DNA of 64,000 nt from Terriglobia bacterium (GCA_020072585.1 JAIQGL010000018.1:1-64000), one strand, 5' to 3'. Numbered from the stretch's first letter, positions 1 to 9,705 are shown. The notes: generated by a model from the letters alone, not told the origin. Numbers and translations: made by a program.

Positions 1-338
1 CACGAAATCATTTGCCAACTGGGATGGAAATCACAACCTATAATGATCATCTGAAGGCTCCTCTCTTCCCAGTTGTCTTCGTCGTCAAACAAAGAATACT
101 GTGTCGGACGGGGCCTTCGCTCTTATCCAATCAATCCTTCGCGCTTTTTGCGAAGGGTGGGAGTCCATGCACTTCGTAACTGTTCGTTCCCGCACAGTCG
201 CTAACGAAAGCGAACAGCCCGGGATCAAATCTAACGCACCATCCGTTTGATTTAAAATGCCTTAACCTGGATCCCTTTTTGGAATGTGAGTTGCCTTGAG
301 ACTGGTGTGACCCATTTCCCCCTGGAGGTCTTCAAAGT
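1..338. other. Gene-free left edge of the window
   Basis: No credible coding frame is visible. It holds one copy of a small palindromic repeat (136-156, listed separately) and, near its right end, a GGAGG ribosome-binding site about 10 bases before the ATG at 339. Nothing else is recognised. Confidence 0.5.
136..156. repeat. Palindromic repeat, copy A
   Basis: A 7-bp stem CCTTCGC (136-142) and GCGAAGG (150-156) encloses a T-rich loop. The same stem core recurs at 1679-1708 on the other side of the esterase gene, so it is a small dispersed palindrome rather than a gene-specific terminator. Confidence 0.5.
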
Positions 339-1565
339 ATGCGGCTGCGCGCTATCTCCACCTTTCTTGTTGTCTGTCTCGCCTCGATCTTCTCCCTCGC
401 CCAGAACCTGACGCCGCCCACGCCGGAGCGCTTCACCATCCACTCCAATGTGCTGAATGAAGACCGGGCGGTCCTGGTGCGGATGCCGGCGGCTGCGCAG
501 GGAAGAAAAGACAGATACCCGGTGCTGTACCTGGCGGACGGCGACGGCCACATTAATGAAGTGGGCGCGATCATTGATTTTCTTGTCTCCCAGAACCGGT
601 GCGCGCCGGTGATGATTGTGGGCATACCCAACACGGACCGCACGCGTGATCTGACGCCGACGCACGCCGACCAGAAGAACGCCATGGGCGTGGTAGTTGA
701 GAGTCAGCCTACGAGCGGAGGCGGCGACAAGTTTCTGGAATTCATCCAGACGGAGCTTTTCCCGGAGATTGAGAAGCGTTACCAGCCGCTACCCTATCGC
801 ATCTTTGCCGGGCATTCGCTGGGCGGGCTGCTGGCGATCCATGCACTGATCGCGCATCCTGACATGTTCAATGCATACATTGCCGTGAGCCCGAGCCTGC
901 AATGGGACGACCAGCACACCCTGCACCAGGCCCAGCAATTCTTTGCCAAACAAAAAGAATTAAAGAAGACGCTCTTCTTCTCCCTGGGAAATGAAGGCGC
1001 TCTTCCCAACCCGATGGGCGATGGCTTTAACCAGCTGCAGAAGCTCTTCACCACCACAACGCCGAAAGGCTTCCTGGTGCGCTCGGCGCGCTATCCTGAC
1101 GAGGACCACGGCTCAACTACGTTCCTGGCCCATTACGCCGGGCTGCGCACCGTTTTTGACTGCTGGGTAATGCCACGCGATCTCAGAGACGGTTTGCCGG
1201 TGGGCGGCCTGAAGGGCGTTGAGCAACACTACCACGAATTGTCAGAGCGCTTCGGCTTCCCCATCTCCGCCGAACAGACCATCAATCAAATGGGATACAC
1301 CCTGTTGGGAGACAAAAAGATTGAAGAGTCCGTGGCGGCGTTCAAGCGCAACGTGGAACTCTATCCGGACTCAGCGAATGTCTATGACAGTCTGGCCGAC
1401 GGCCTGGAAGCTGCCGGAAAAACCGATCTGGCGCGCCAGAATACGCAAAAAGCAGTGACCGTGGCCACCGAGACAGGAGACCCGCGGCTGCCGCAGTTCA
1501 AGCAGCATCTGGATCGGCTGGCCGCTGCCGCCACAACAGCAGAGCATGCCGGCCAGGGAAAGTGA
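339..1565 (+). CDS. Secreted alpha/beta-hydrolase esterase with C-terminal TPR-like region
   Basis: The 408-residue protein begins with a signal peptide ending near residue 22. An esterase-D/IroE-type alpha/beta-hydrolase domain follows. The nucleophile elbow is GHSLGG with Ser160, and a late Asp-His stretch (YPDEDHGST, near residue 257) probably supplies the catalytic His. Residues about 315-395 look like one or two TPR helices (GDKKIEESVAAFKRN, then ANVYDSLADGLEAAGK), an arrangement known in Acidobacteria and Bacteroidetes for this hydrolase family. The substrate is unknown; ester or peptide-ester hydrolysis in the periplasm is inferred. The start is supported by GGAGG upstream. It is a single gene, with the next gene convergent. 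Confidence 0.85.
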   Translation: MRLRAISTFLVVCLASIFSLAQNLTPPTPERFTIHSNVLNEDRAVLVRMPAAAQGRKDRYPVLYLADGDGHINEVGAIIDFLVSQNRCAPVMIVGIPNTDRTRDLTPTHADQKNAMGVVVESQPTSGGGDKFLEFIQTELFPEIEKRYQPLPYRIFAGHSLGGLLAIHALIAHPDMFNAYIAVSPSLQWDDQHTLHQAQQFFAKQKELKKTLFFSLGNEGALPNPMGDGFNQLQKLFTTTTPKGFLVRSARYPDEDHGSTTFLAHYAGLRTVFDCWVMPRDLRDGLPVGGLKGVEQHYHELSERFGFPISAEQTINQMGYTLLGDKKIEESVAAFKRNVELYPDSANVYDSLADGLEAAGKTDLARQNTQKAVTVATETGDPRLPQFKQHLDRLAAAATTAEHAGQGK

Positions 1566-1678
1566 GCAGTGTAAGTTTCTGGCTGATACCAGTCAGAAGA
1601 GGTCTTTGACAACCTGGCTCATTGCGTTTGGGCGAACAGCTTTAGGCCTGAGTTTATGCCGCTTGTCAGCCGGGTGCT

Positions 1679-1708
1679 CCATCCTTCGCAAAAAACCGCG
1701 AAGGATGG
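1679..1708. repeat. Palindromic repeat, copy B (possible terminator)
   Basis: A perfect 11-bp stem, CCATCCTTCGC (1679-1689) paired with GCGAAGGATGG (1698-1708), surrounds an A-rich loop. It lies between the convergent esterase and beta-helix genes. There is no clear T-run after it on the plus strand, so it may fold as a transcript-end hairpin or simply be a repeat. It shares its core with the hairpin at 136-156. Confidence 0.5.
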
Positions 1709-1753
1709 GGCCCCACCGGTGTGATGAGTCACGCGACGCACCTGATCGGTCGA

Positions 1754-2752
1754 TTACAACGGGCACTTCGGCAACACCAGGGGAGAACTCGTGACAAACA
1801 CATTCTGTAGCCAGCAACTGTTTGACACTCCGTCCCAAAGCAGGTCCGTGCCATTCCGCGATAGTCGGTTGCCCTCCACCAGGATGCCTTGATTGCGAGG
1901 CTGTACGTCCTCAAGAATGTTGATGCCGCTCAGTCCGTTCTTTTCCACCAGATTGTTTGCAATGAGACAGCCAGTCAGATCTCCACCCTGAAGCAGGATC
2001 CCATGACCGCCGTTTCTCAACACCTGGTTTTCCTGGATGGTGCAGCCTGCTTCAAAAATCGAAGCGATCTCGATCCCATTGAGCTTATTATCCACGACGT
2101 GATTTCCGCGAATGATCGAGTCTGAATCCAGTCCTCGGATGGAAATGCCGGTCTGGTTCTCGCGGATGATATTTTCGCTAATGACCGGGATACTCTCGTC
2201 GGGCGGGTCTCCGCTGGGTATTATGACCCCAACATCCGAGAACCCGCTGATGGTATTTCGATAGAGGGCCGTGTGCGAGACCACGCTCATAATCACCCCG
2301 CTCAGTCCATTCGCGCCTGCGCGAATCGTATTGTCGAACATGCGGACGCGCGATGAACGGAACAGGGCAATCCCCGCCTGGTTGTTTTCAATGGTCAAGT
2401 CGTAGATCTCAACATCCCTGGCCGTAATGAGGGACACGCCGACCTCAAAATTCGAAATCCGGCCTCTGCCTTTCAAGGTCACCTGGCCGTCGAAAATGAA
2501 AACGCCCATGCCTGTGCCGTCGCCGGTAATATCGTGTCCATTCAGATCTATGGTGATGTTGGGTGCACCAGGCAATGGCCCAAAGACGCGTAGCCCATTG
2601 CCCGTACAGTTCAAATTGGCCGTGAGCTTCAGGTCTGTCTGGATTACGTCTCCGCATTGAACGGCAAACGCAGGCCTGGCAGCGATTGCCGCGAGCAAAA
2701 AAAATCCTGCTATGGATAGCAGGAATCTGGCAGTGATTTTGATTTGAAACAT
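1754..2752 (-). CDS. Secreted right-handed parallel beta-helix protein
   Basis: The 332-residue protein has a signal peptide (about 30 residues, ending ...ARPAFA). The rest is a run of short beta-helix rungs rich in Asn, Gly and Ile, such as DLTIENNQAG, NTISGFSDVG, ENIIRENQTG, NHVVDNKLNG and NQVLRNGGHG. This is the NosD / pectate-lyase-like (PbH1, 'periplasmic copper-binding NosD') repeat architecture. Catalytic lyase residues are not identifiable, so a binding or polysaccharide-processing role in the envelope is only a guess. Two Cys near residues 33 and 49 could form a disulfide. It has no operon partner: 315 bases separate it from the next gene. Confidence 0.8.
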   Translation of the reverse strand: MFQIKITARFLLSIAGFFLLAAIAARPAFAVQCGDVIQTDLKLTANLNCTGNGLRVFGPLPGAPNITIDLNGHDITGDGTGMGVFIFDGQVTLKGRGRISNFEVGVSLITARDVEIYDLTIENNQAGIALFRSSRVRMFDNTIRAGANGLSGVIMSVVSHTALYRNTISGFSDVGVIIPSGDPPDESIPVISENIIRENQTGISIRGLDSDSIIRGNHVVDNKLNGIEIASIFEAGCTIQENQVLRNGGHGILLQGGDLTGCLIANNLVEKNGLSGINILEDVQPRNQGILVEGNRLSRNGTDLLWDGVSNSCWLQNVFVTSSPLVLPKCPL

Positions 2753-3067
2753 ATCTTTCTCTTTCTGTGCCAGAGAACAACAGCCGCCTTGTCGCTGGCT
2801 AATCTCTGGGCCTCCATAGTTTATTACTTCATAAATAAAATGGATGCCGAAGTTACAAATTTACTTTGTGGATGAAACTAAGAATAGAACCAGACTATTT
2901 CAATACAACAGGAGAAGCTGAATATGGTTGCAGCCTCTGACCAATATTTTGCACTTAGATGAAACAAGGCTAGATAAAACTTAGAGATCTCTAACAGTAG
3001 TCTTGATTTATACCAATCCAGACTTCCATCCTGTGCCGGGTTCTATAAAGGGAATGTCTACTTACTT
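2753..3067. other. Intergenic stretch without recognised content
   Basis: An AT-rich gap between two minus-strand genes. The left part should hold the promoter of the beta-helix gene. A short direct repeat, CTTACTTC / CTTACTTCC, lies at the right end around 3060-3080. No RNA gene or coding frame is supported. Confidence 0.4.
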
Positions 3068-5227
3068 CTACTTACTTCCCTTCTCCTGGCCCAGCTTCCT
3101 GTCAAAAAACTCCGCGCCGGCTTTGTATCCGCTGACCCAGCTCTTCCAGAGCAGAAGATCATGGATTTCATCGGGGAAGATAAGCTGTTCGAACTGGACA
3201 TTTTGCCGCCGCAGCCGCTGCACCAGGTCGACAGTCTGCTGGAATGGCACGTTGCGGTCATCGTCACCATGGATAAACAGCACCGGCGACTTCCATCCCG
3301 CAACAGACGCCACTGGCGACGAATCAAACGCCAGCTTCATCGCCTCCCGGTAGTCCGGGGCGTCCTCTCCCAGTCGGCGGCCCAGCAAGGTGGACCAGTC
3401 ATGCACGCCGTGGAAGTCCACGCCGGCGGCAAAAATATCTGAGTTGCGCGAGAGAGCCAGCGCGGTCAGCAGGCCGCCGTAAGAGCCCCCCCAGATGCCG
3501 ATGCGCTTCTTATCGACATAAGTCAGCCCTTGCAGATACCTGCCCCCGGCGACCACGTCCTTGTACTCAGACGATCCGCGCCAGCCGCTGTTCGCCGCAT
3601 CACGGAAAGCCCGCCCATACATGATGCCCAGGCGGTAATTGACTGAGAGCACCACATATCCCTGGCTGGCCAGATACTGGTTCTGAGCGTAAGCGTTGTG
3701 ATAGTAGTACGAGTAGTGGAAGCCGGGCATCATCTGCCGTGGCGGTCCGCCGTGAACATAGATCAATGCTGGACCGGGCTGAGTGCGGCCGCGCGGAACA
3801 AAAAGCTGGCCGTGGATCTCCAGTCCATCTTCGCTGCGGAACGTTACGGTTTGCGGCTCGACCAATTGTGCCGATGGAAAGTCTTTGGGCAGAGCGGCGG
3901 CGGCAATCATCTCCCGGCTCGGCGGCTGGCCCTCTGACTTGAGAGCAATCCGGTAAGGCATGGCCGGCGACGTTGCAGTTGATCCCAGGCAAACAATCGT
4001 CTTGCCGTCCGCCAGCATCAAGGGATGCCATTCGATGGTTTTACCCGAAGTAAGCGGCCCCAACTTCAGATGCAGTTCATTCGGCCGAGTGATGTCTTGC
4101 AAAATGGATACGGAAATATGCCGGCGCTCCACGTCTCCATCGTTCGACGTGTACAGGACTGCATTCTTGCCTGTCGCCAGTTCCACATCCTCCACGTCGA
4201 ACTCTCCGGGAGTCAAAAGTCTTGGTGCGCCACCACGCGCTGAGATTGCATACAAGTGGTTTCTGCCGTCCTGTTCGGAACAAAAAACTATTTTGCCTCC
4301 CTCAGCGAACTTCAATGACTCCGCGGCAAACGGCGGCAGCGAATCATTCATCTCTTTTCCGCTGCGCCAGAGTTCATGGGCCTGAGCGGTCCCGGCATCT
4401 GCAAGCCAGATGGCCCATGGCTGCACGCGTTTGGGGATCAGCGGCAGATGGTTTTCCGCACCGGGCATGCGGATAAACACAAGCTGCTTGCCATCGGGCG
4501 ACCAGCGCGGCGCAAAGTCGCGGTCCACACTGGGAGAAACGTAGCGCACACGCTGCTCGGCGATGTCAAAGATCGCAATGAAGCCGTGGTCCTTTCGAGC
4601 TGAGTTGAAGGCTATATGTTTCCCGTCCGGCGACCATTGCGGCTCACCCTCTTCTCCACGCAACTCAGTCAGTTGGTGCGCAGGCTTGTCTCCTGCCACA
4701 TTGGCAATCCACAGATGATGCTTGGCGCCCACCCAGACCGCCGTCAGCCCATCGGGCGATATCTGAATGTCTTCGCAATCTTCTTCCGGACAACCCATGT
4801 CGCCGAGCAGGCGCGGCTTCCCTGTTTCAACCTCAACGGCCCACACTTGCTGCTTGGGTTCCTTCACTTCGCTGGTTGGATTCGCAACGTGGCCTTCACC
4901 GCTCACCTCTGAGCCGCGGGCATAGAGCACGGTCTTGCCGTCAGGCGTCAGCTTTACGGCAAAAATGTCCTGGCCGTCATCGCCCTGGTAGTGGGTGATT
5001 TGGCGCGCGGCAAAATCGGGCGCGTCAGCCACCCATAGGTTGCGCTCGCCTTTGCTGTTGAAGACCCAGGCAATGCGGTTGACGTTCGCCGCTGAGGTTA
5101 ACCCGGTGGGAAACGGCGAACTCATTACTTGTTCCAGGGTAAAGCTGGGTTTTACGGCTGAAGAGTTTTGAGCAAGCGACGTAGCTGCAAGAGTCAGAAT
5201 AAGCAGAGCAAGTCTGAGGAGTTTCAT
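3068..5227 (-). CDS. S9 family serine peptidase (prolyl oligopeptidase / acylaminoacyl-peptidase type)
   Basis: A signal peptide (MKLLRLALLILTLAATSLAQ) precedes a beta-propeller with WD40-like TolB motifs (FNSKGERNLWVAD, ISPDGLTAVWVG, WSPDGKHIAFNS, WSPDGKQLVFI). The C-terminal alpha/beta-hydrolase domain carries GGSYGG with the nucleophile Ser, then HGDDDRNVPF (catalytic Asp region) and PDEIHD (catalytic His). It probably cleaves short peptides in the periplasm. An ATG 120 bases upstream is also in frame, but it would overlap the preceding GAF gene and bury the signal peptide, so the ATG at 5227 is preferred, giving 719 residues. The first GAF gene lies 77 bases upstream on the same strand. 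Confidence 0.9.
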   Translation of the reverse strand: MKLLRLALLILTLAATSLAQNSSAVKPSFTLEQVMSSPFPTGLTSAANVNRIAWVFNSKGERNLWVADAPDFAARQITHYQGDDGQDIFAVKLTPDGKTVLYARGSEVSGEGHVANPTSEVKEPKQQVWAVEVETGKPRLLGDMGCPEEDCEDIQISPDGLTAVWVGAKHHLWIANVAGDKPAHQLTELRGEEGEPQWSPDGKHIAFNSARKDHGFIAIFDIAEQRVRYVSPSVDRDFAPRWSPDGKQLVFIRMPGAENHLPLIPKRVQPWAIWLADAGTAQAHELWRSGKEMNDSLPPFAAESLKFAEGGKIVFCSEQDGRNHLYAISARGGAPRLLTPGEFDVEDVELATGKNAVLYTSNDGDVERRHISVSILQDITRPNELHLKLGPLTSGKTIEWHPLMLADGKTIVCLGSTATSPAMPYRIALKSEGQPPSREMIAAAALPKDFPSAQLVEPQTVTFRSEDGLEIHGQLFVPRGRTQPGPALIYVHGGPPRQMMPGFHYSYYYHNAYAQNQYLASQGYVVLSVNYRLGIMYGRAFRDAANSGWRGSSEYKDVVAGGRYLQGLTYVDKKRIGIWGGSYGGLLTALALSRNSDIFAAGVDFHGVHDWSTLLGRRLGEDAPDYREAMKLAFDSSPVASVAGWKSPVLFIHGDDDRNVPFQQTVDLVQRLRRQNVQFEQLIFPDEIHDLLLWKSWVSGYKAGAEFFDRKLGQEKGSK

Positions 5228-5304
5228 AAACCCCGACATCATACCAGCCGCCATAGCAGTTTTTTTGGCGTCCGTAAAGGAAATGGCTATTGCGAGGGAA
5301 CGGC

Positions 5305-5775
5305 TTATCGCGCCTTCTCTATGAAGGCGCCTACCAGGGCCGCGCATGCTTCCACAAACTCCTGGTCTTCCGCGGTAAACGTATTGGCAAAATAGCTGTT
5401 GATGTCAATCTCGCCGTAAAGCGTACCTTTGCTAAGGACTGGGACAACGATCTCTGACTTCACCAGCTGTGAGCCCGGCTGATAACTGGGATCGGCCGCC
5501 ACATTGTTCACGACCACGGTTTTTTTTGAGCTGGCTGCCGCGCCACACAGTCCTCGATCCAGTGAAATATTTTCATGCGGCTCAAAGCTGCCCACATGCG
5601 GGCCCAGCACCAGGCTGCCCGGTTTGGTCTTGTCGACCAGATAAAAGCCCACCCAGTTATAGCGAGTCATGGTGTCGTGCAAACGTTGCACGATCTGCTC
5701 CATCAGAGCATCTACCGTCCGCGCGGACTGGGCGAAATACCCAAATTCCTTGAGTAAGTCCTTGTGCTTTGACAT
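5305..5775 (-). CDS. GAF domain protein, free-methionine-sulfoxide-reductase-like (paralog 1)
   Basis: A 156-residue single GAF domain resembling YebR/fRMsr: YNWVGFYLVD, LGPHVGSF, GLCGAAA and SEIVVPV follow in the family order. Classical free Met-R-sulfoxide reductases use three Cys. Here only the GLCG cysteine (Cys77) is kept; the later HIACD-type Cys and the earlier one are replaced. It may therefore be a ligand-binding GAF protein or a weak reductase. The start at 5775 is chosen because it has a GAAGAG ribosome site and gives the same length and N-terminus (MSKH) as its neighbour; a longer in-frame start exists at 5853. It is tandem with the paralog at 5941. Confidence 0.85.
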   Translation of the reverse strand: MSKHKDLLKEFGYFAQSARTVDALMEQIVQRLHDTMTRYNWVGFYLVDKTKPGSLVLGPHVGSFEPHENISLDRGLCGAAASSKKTVVVNNVAADPSYQPGSQLVKSEIVVPVLSKGTLYGEIDINSYFANTFTAEDQEFVEACAALVGAFIEKAR

Positions 5776-5940
5776 TGTCTCTTCAATTGGCTGCGAGTCA
5801 CCGAACGTCTTGGTGCCTTTATATAGCGGCCCGTGGCTCATCCACAATGTCATTGTGGGTTCATGGTCAAAAAAAACACGGGGTCAAAATTGTGTGGCGA
5901 GCCACGTCTGGCCGAGGCGATGAACAGGCGTTCTGGCTCA

Positions 5941-6411
5941 CTACCGCTTCTTTTCCATGAACTTCCCTACCAGCTCTGCCATCGCTTCCGCAAAAGTCTG
6001 TTCCGTCTTGGGAAACGCGTTGACAAAATAGCTCTCGATATCGAGCTCCCCAACCAACTGGTTCCGGGCAAAGATCGGCACCACCATATTGGCCTTCACA
6101 AGCTCCGATCCGGAAAGATATCGCGGATCAGCCGCCACATCATTCACAACAACAGTCTGCCGTGTAGTGGCTGCCGCGCCGCACAGCCCCTTGTTGATCG
6201 GGATACGTTCATTCGGACTGAAACTGCCCACATAAGGCCCCACCACCAGCATTCCAGCATCAGCCGGGTCCACCAGATAAAAACCAACCCAGTTGTAGCG
6301 CGCCATTTGATCGTGCAGGGTCTTTGCAATGTGGGTCATCAACGCAGTCGCGTTGGAAGCTGTCTCGGCAAAATTGTGGAACCCTTGCAGCAGGTCCTGG
6401 TGTTTTGACAT
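5941..6411 (-). CDS. GAF domain protein, free-methionine-sulfoxide-reductase-like (paralog 2)
   Basis: Also 156 residues and starting MSKHQDLL, this is a tandem duplicate of the gene at 5305-5775. It shares YNWVGFYLVD, VGPYVGSF, GLCGAAA and VVVNDVAADP. As in the paralog, Cys77 in GLCG is the only one of the three family cysteines present. The two copies have diverged at roughly half of their positions, which points to an old duplication. Function is uncertain: fRMsr-like reductase or small-molecule GAF sensor. Confidence 0.85.
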   Translation of the reverse strand: MSKHQDLLQGFHNFAETASNATALMTHIAKTLHDQMARYNWVGFYLVDPADAGMLVVGPYVGSFSPNERIPINKGLCGAAATTRQTVVVNDVAADPRYLSGSELVKANMVVPIFARNQLVGELDIESYFVNAFPKTEQTFAEAMAELVGKFMEKKR

Positions 6412-6616
6412 GAGTCATTCATCCTGGGCAAGACTTATGTGCCATAACTTAAAAAGATTGCTCCTGTTATAAACCTCAACCCCGCGCGGGAGCAATGTTA
6501 TTTTTGATTTTTACGGGCGCTGGTGCTCATGTTTGCAGGGGTGCTTACTTCTGCATGCATGGTGCGTCCAATTTGAAAACATCCGCTCTACCCTTTACCC
6601 TTGACTTGGACACGCT

Positions 6617-8152
6617 ATGAAGATTTCTTTCTCCCGCAACCTCGCTGTTGTTATTTGTTTTTTTTCCATCGCCGTCGCCCTTCGGGCCCAGGACATCGCT
6701 TCCTTTGAAAAGCGGATCACGGTCAAGAAGCTCTCCAATGGCCTCACCGTCATCATCATGGAGCACGCGGAAGCCCCCGTCTTTTCCTTTTATACCCACG
6801 TTGACGCCGGCTCAGCCCAGGAAGTCCCCGGCATCACCGGCCTGGCCCACATGTTTGAGCACATGGCCTTCAAGGGCACACATGAGATCGGCACCAAAAA
6901 CTGGCCCGCGGAAAAAGTCGCGCTGGAGAAGGTGGAAACCGCCTATGCCGCGTATCTCAAAGAGAACCTGAAAGAAGTGGGTCGCGACCAAAAGAAGGTC
7001 GCCGAACTGGAGAAGGCCTGGCAGGACGCCGTGGCCGCCGCCGATGAGTTTGTCGTCCCCAACCAGTTTGGCGAGATCGTGGAAAGCCAGGGCGGTGTGG
7101 GCCTTAACGCCTCTACCGACCGCGACGACACACACTACTTCTATTCGTTCCCGCAGAACCGCCTTGAACTGTGGGCCTACCTGGAATCAGAGCGCTTCCT
7201 GGAGCCGGTGATGCGCGAGTTCTATAAAGAACGCGACGTGGTGTTTGAAGAGCGGCGCATGAGCGTGGACAGTTCGCCCCAGGGCCGCCTGCTGGAAGAG
7301 TTTCTGGGGACGGCATATATCGCCCACCCCTACGGCCGCCCGGTGGTGGGCTGGCCTTCTGATCTGCGTGCCTTCTCCGCAACCGATGCCTTGAATTTCT
7401 TCCACAAGTATTATGTTCCCGCCAATATGGTGGTCACCGTGGTGGGTGACGTGAAGGCCGCTGAGGCCATGCCCATCATCGAGAGGTATTTTGGCCGCAT
7501 TCCCGCGCGGCCCGCGCCCGAGCCGCTGCGCATCAAAGAGCCTCCGCAGCAGGCGTTGCGGCAGGTCATGATTCATGACCACAGCCAGCCGCTGTACATT
7601 GAAGGCTATCACCGTCCTGACTTACATGACCCGGATGACTCCGTCTATGACGTGGTGTCAGACCTGCTCTCCAAGGGCCGCACCTCCCGGCTCTATCGCT
7701 CTCTGGTGCGCGATAAGCGCATTGCCATCGCCGCACAGGGCGGCTCATTCCCCGGCAGCAAATATCCCAGCCTGTTCTTCTTCTTTGCCGCTCCCACACA
7801 GGGACACACGGCAGAAGAGATGGCCGGAGCGATCCATGAAGAGATCGAGAAGCTGAAAACGCAGGACGTCACCGACGAAGAGCTGCTCTCCATCAAGACG
7901 CGCGCTAAAGCGGACCTCATTCGCGGACTGGGCAACGACCAGGGCCTGGCCTTCCAACTGGGTGAGTATCAGGCGCTCTACGGTGACTGGCGCGAACTTT
8001 TCAAGCAAATTGAGCAGATTGATAAAGTCACCAAAGAAGACATTCGGCGCGTAGCCAACAAAACCTTCCGCGAGGAAAATCGCACCGTGGCAAAAATGGA
8101 AACGGAAGCACCCAAAGCTACAGCGGCGCCGGCCAAGGGAGAGCAGAAATGA
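6617..8152 (+). CDS. M16 family zinc metallopeptidase (catalytic subunit)
   Basis: 511 residues with an N-terminal signal peptide (about 25 residues, ending ALRAQ). The M16 zinc motif HxxEH is intact (His78-Met-Phe-Glu81-His82), and the later ERDVVFEERR segment (about residues 205-214) supplies the further Glu. An insert of about 50 Lys/Glu-rich residues between them is typical of this subfamily. The second half is the M16C domain. The stop overlaps the start of the next M16 gene by four bases (ATGA at 8149), so the two are translationally coupled. They probably form the heterodimer of one active and one inactive subunit known for bacterial M16B peptidases, degrading peptides in the periplasm. 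Confidence 0.92.
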   Translation: MKISFSRNLAVVICFFSIAVALRAQDIASFEKRITVKKLSNGLTVIIMEHAEAPVFSFYTHVDAGSAQEVPGITGLAHMFEHMAFKGTHEIGTKNWPAEKVALEKVETAYAAYLKENLKEVGRDQKKVAELEKAWQDAVAAADEFVVPNQFGEIVESQGGVGLNASTDRDDTHYFYSFPQNRLELWAYLESERFLEPVMREFYKERDVVFEERRMSVDSSPQGRLLEEFLGTAYIAHPYGRPVVGWPSDLRAFSATDALNFFHKYYVPANMVVTVVGDVKAAEAMPIIERYFGRIPARPAPEPLRIKEPPQQALRQVMIHDHSQPLYIEGYHRPDLHDPDDSVYDVVSDLLSKGRTSRLYRSLVRDKRIAIAAQGGSFPGSKYPSLFFFFAAPTQGHTAEEMAGAIHEEIEKLKTQDVTDEELLSIKTRAKADLIRGLGNDQGLAFQLGEYQALYGDWRELFKQIEQIDKVTKEDIRRVANKTFREENRTVAKMETEAPKATAAPAKGEQK

Positions 8153-9657
8153 ACAAATCGATCACAGTGTTCTTCGTGCTCTCTGCCCTGCTCCTAAGCA
8201 CGGACTCCGCAACTGCCCAGGCAGCCAACCCCGCTGCGCCCAAAACTGAGGCCAAGACGGCCCCATCGCCAAAAGGCTCCGGCACGGTTGCCAAAGCCTG
8301 GGATAAAGTTCCTATCCCTCCTCTGCATCAATTCAAGCCGCAGGAGCCACGGCGTGTGGAACTGGGCAACGGCATGATCGTTTTTCTCCAGGAGAACCAC
8401 GAGCTGCCTCTGATAGAAGGCACCGTGCGCATTCGCGGCGGCTCCCGTGAAGAACCCGCGGACAAAACCGGCATGGTGTCAATCTACGGGGATGTTTGGC
8501 GCACCGGCGGCACTAAGAGCAAGACCGGCGACGAGCTGGATGACTTCCTGGAAGCTCACGCCGCTCGCGTTGAAGCGTCAGAGAGCTCGGACTCCACCTT
8601 TCTTTCCTGGTCATCGCTCAAGGAAAACTTTGATCAGGTCTTTCCCGTCGTCCTTGATCTGCTGGGAAACCCGGAGTTCCGCCAGGACAAGCTTGATCTC
8701 GCCAAACAGCAGTTTGCCAGCTTGATCTCGCGCCGCAATGATGATCTGGATGAGATCGCCCAGCGCGAATCCACCAAGCTGGCCTATGGGAAGGACAGTC
8801 CTTACGCCCGCTCCGCGGAGTATTCCACCCTTGACGCAATCACACGGGAAGATCTGCTCCAGTGGCACAAACGCACTGTAGCTCCCGCCAACATGATTCT
8901 GGGCATGGCCGGCGATTTTGACTCTGCCGCCATGGAGCAAAAGCTGCGCCAGGCCTTTGGCAGCATGCCCCGGAGTGCACCGTTCGCCTCTGCGAAAATC
9001 GCTTTCCCTGCTCCTAAACCGGGGATTTATTTTGTCGAAAAAAATGACGTTAACCAGAGCTCAATCCAAATGGTTGATCTGGGTATTGACCGCCGCAACC
9101 CGGATTTCTATGCCCTTGAGGTCATGAATGAACTGTTCGGCGGTGGGTTCTCCTCACGTCTGTTTACCAATATTCGCACCAGGCAAGGGCTGGCGTATTC
9201 CGTGGGTGGAGGCGTAGGCACGGGCTTTGATCATATCGGAATCACCCGCTTTGCCATGGGCACCAAGAGTGGAAGCACTGTGGCCGGCATTGAAGCCTTG
9301 CGTGGGGAAATGGACAAGCTGATCAATGGCGCGGTCAAAACGGACGAGTTAAAGAAAGCCAAGGATGCCATCCTGAACTCTTTTATTTTTGAGTTTGACT
9401 CCAAGGAAAAAGTTTTGTCTGAGCGTATGCGCTATGAGTTCTACGGTTACCCGCCAGATTTTCTGGAGCGCTTCCGCGCGGGCATTGAAAAAGTCACGCC
9501 CGCTGACGTTGACCGCGTGGCCCGGAAATATATTCATCCGGAGAAGATGGCGGTGTTAGTCGTGGGGAACGCCAAGGACTTTGACCGTGAACTCGCAATC
9601 TTCGGCAAGGTCACGACCATCGACATCACAATTCCGCAGAAGAACCCGGGAAAGTGA
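8149..9657 (+). CDS. M16 family peptidase-like partner subunit lacking the zinc motif
   Basis: 502 residues with a signal peptide and a low-complexity Ala/Pro/Lys linker up to about residue 45, then an M16-type fold (LGNGMIVFLQENHELPLI, RTRQGLAYSVGGG). Where the catalytic subunit has HxxEH, this protein reads KTGMVSIYGDVW, so it cannot bind zinc in the usual way. This is the expected partner subunit of an M16 pair (family knowledge). It keeps the R...Y substrate-pocket motif of inactive subunits (RTRQGLAY). It is coupled to the upstream gene by an ATGA overlap. Confidence 0.9.
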   Translation: MNKSITVFFVLSALLLSTDSATAQAANPAAPKTEAKTAPSPKGSGTVAKAWDKVPIPPLHQFKPQEPRRVELGNGMIVFLQENHELPLIEGTVRIRGGSREEPADKTGMVSIYGDVWRTGGTKSKTGDELDDFLEAHAARVEASESSDSTFLSWSSLKENFDQVFPVVLDLLGNPEFRQDKLDLAKQQFASLISRRNDDLDEIAQRESTKLAYGKDSPYARSAEYSTLDAITREDLLQWHKRTVAPANMILGMAGDFDSAAMEQKLRQAFGSMPRSAPFASAKIAFPAPKPGIYFVEKNDVNQSSIQMVDLGIDRRNPDFYALEVMNELFGGGFSSRLFTNIRTRQGLAYSVGGGVGTGFDHIGITRFAMGTKSGSTVAGIEALRGEMDKLINGAVKTDELKKAKDAILNSFIFEFDSKEKVLSERMRYEFYGYPPDFLERFRAGIEKVTPADVDRVARKYIHPEKMAVLVVGNAKDFDRELAIFGKVTTIDITIPQKNPGK

Positions 9658-9705
9658 GAACTATCGAAGCTGATTCGGCTCACCCAGCAATATGGAATCC
9701 CAATA

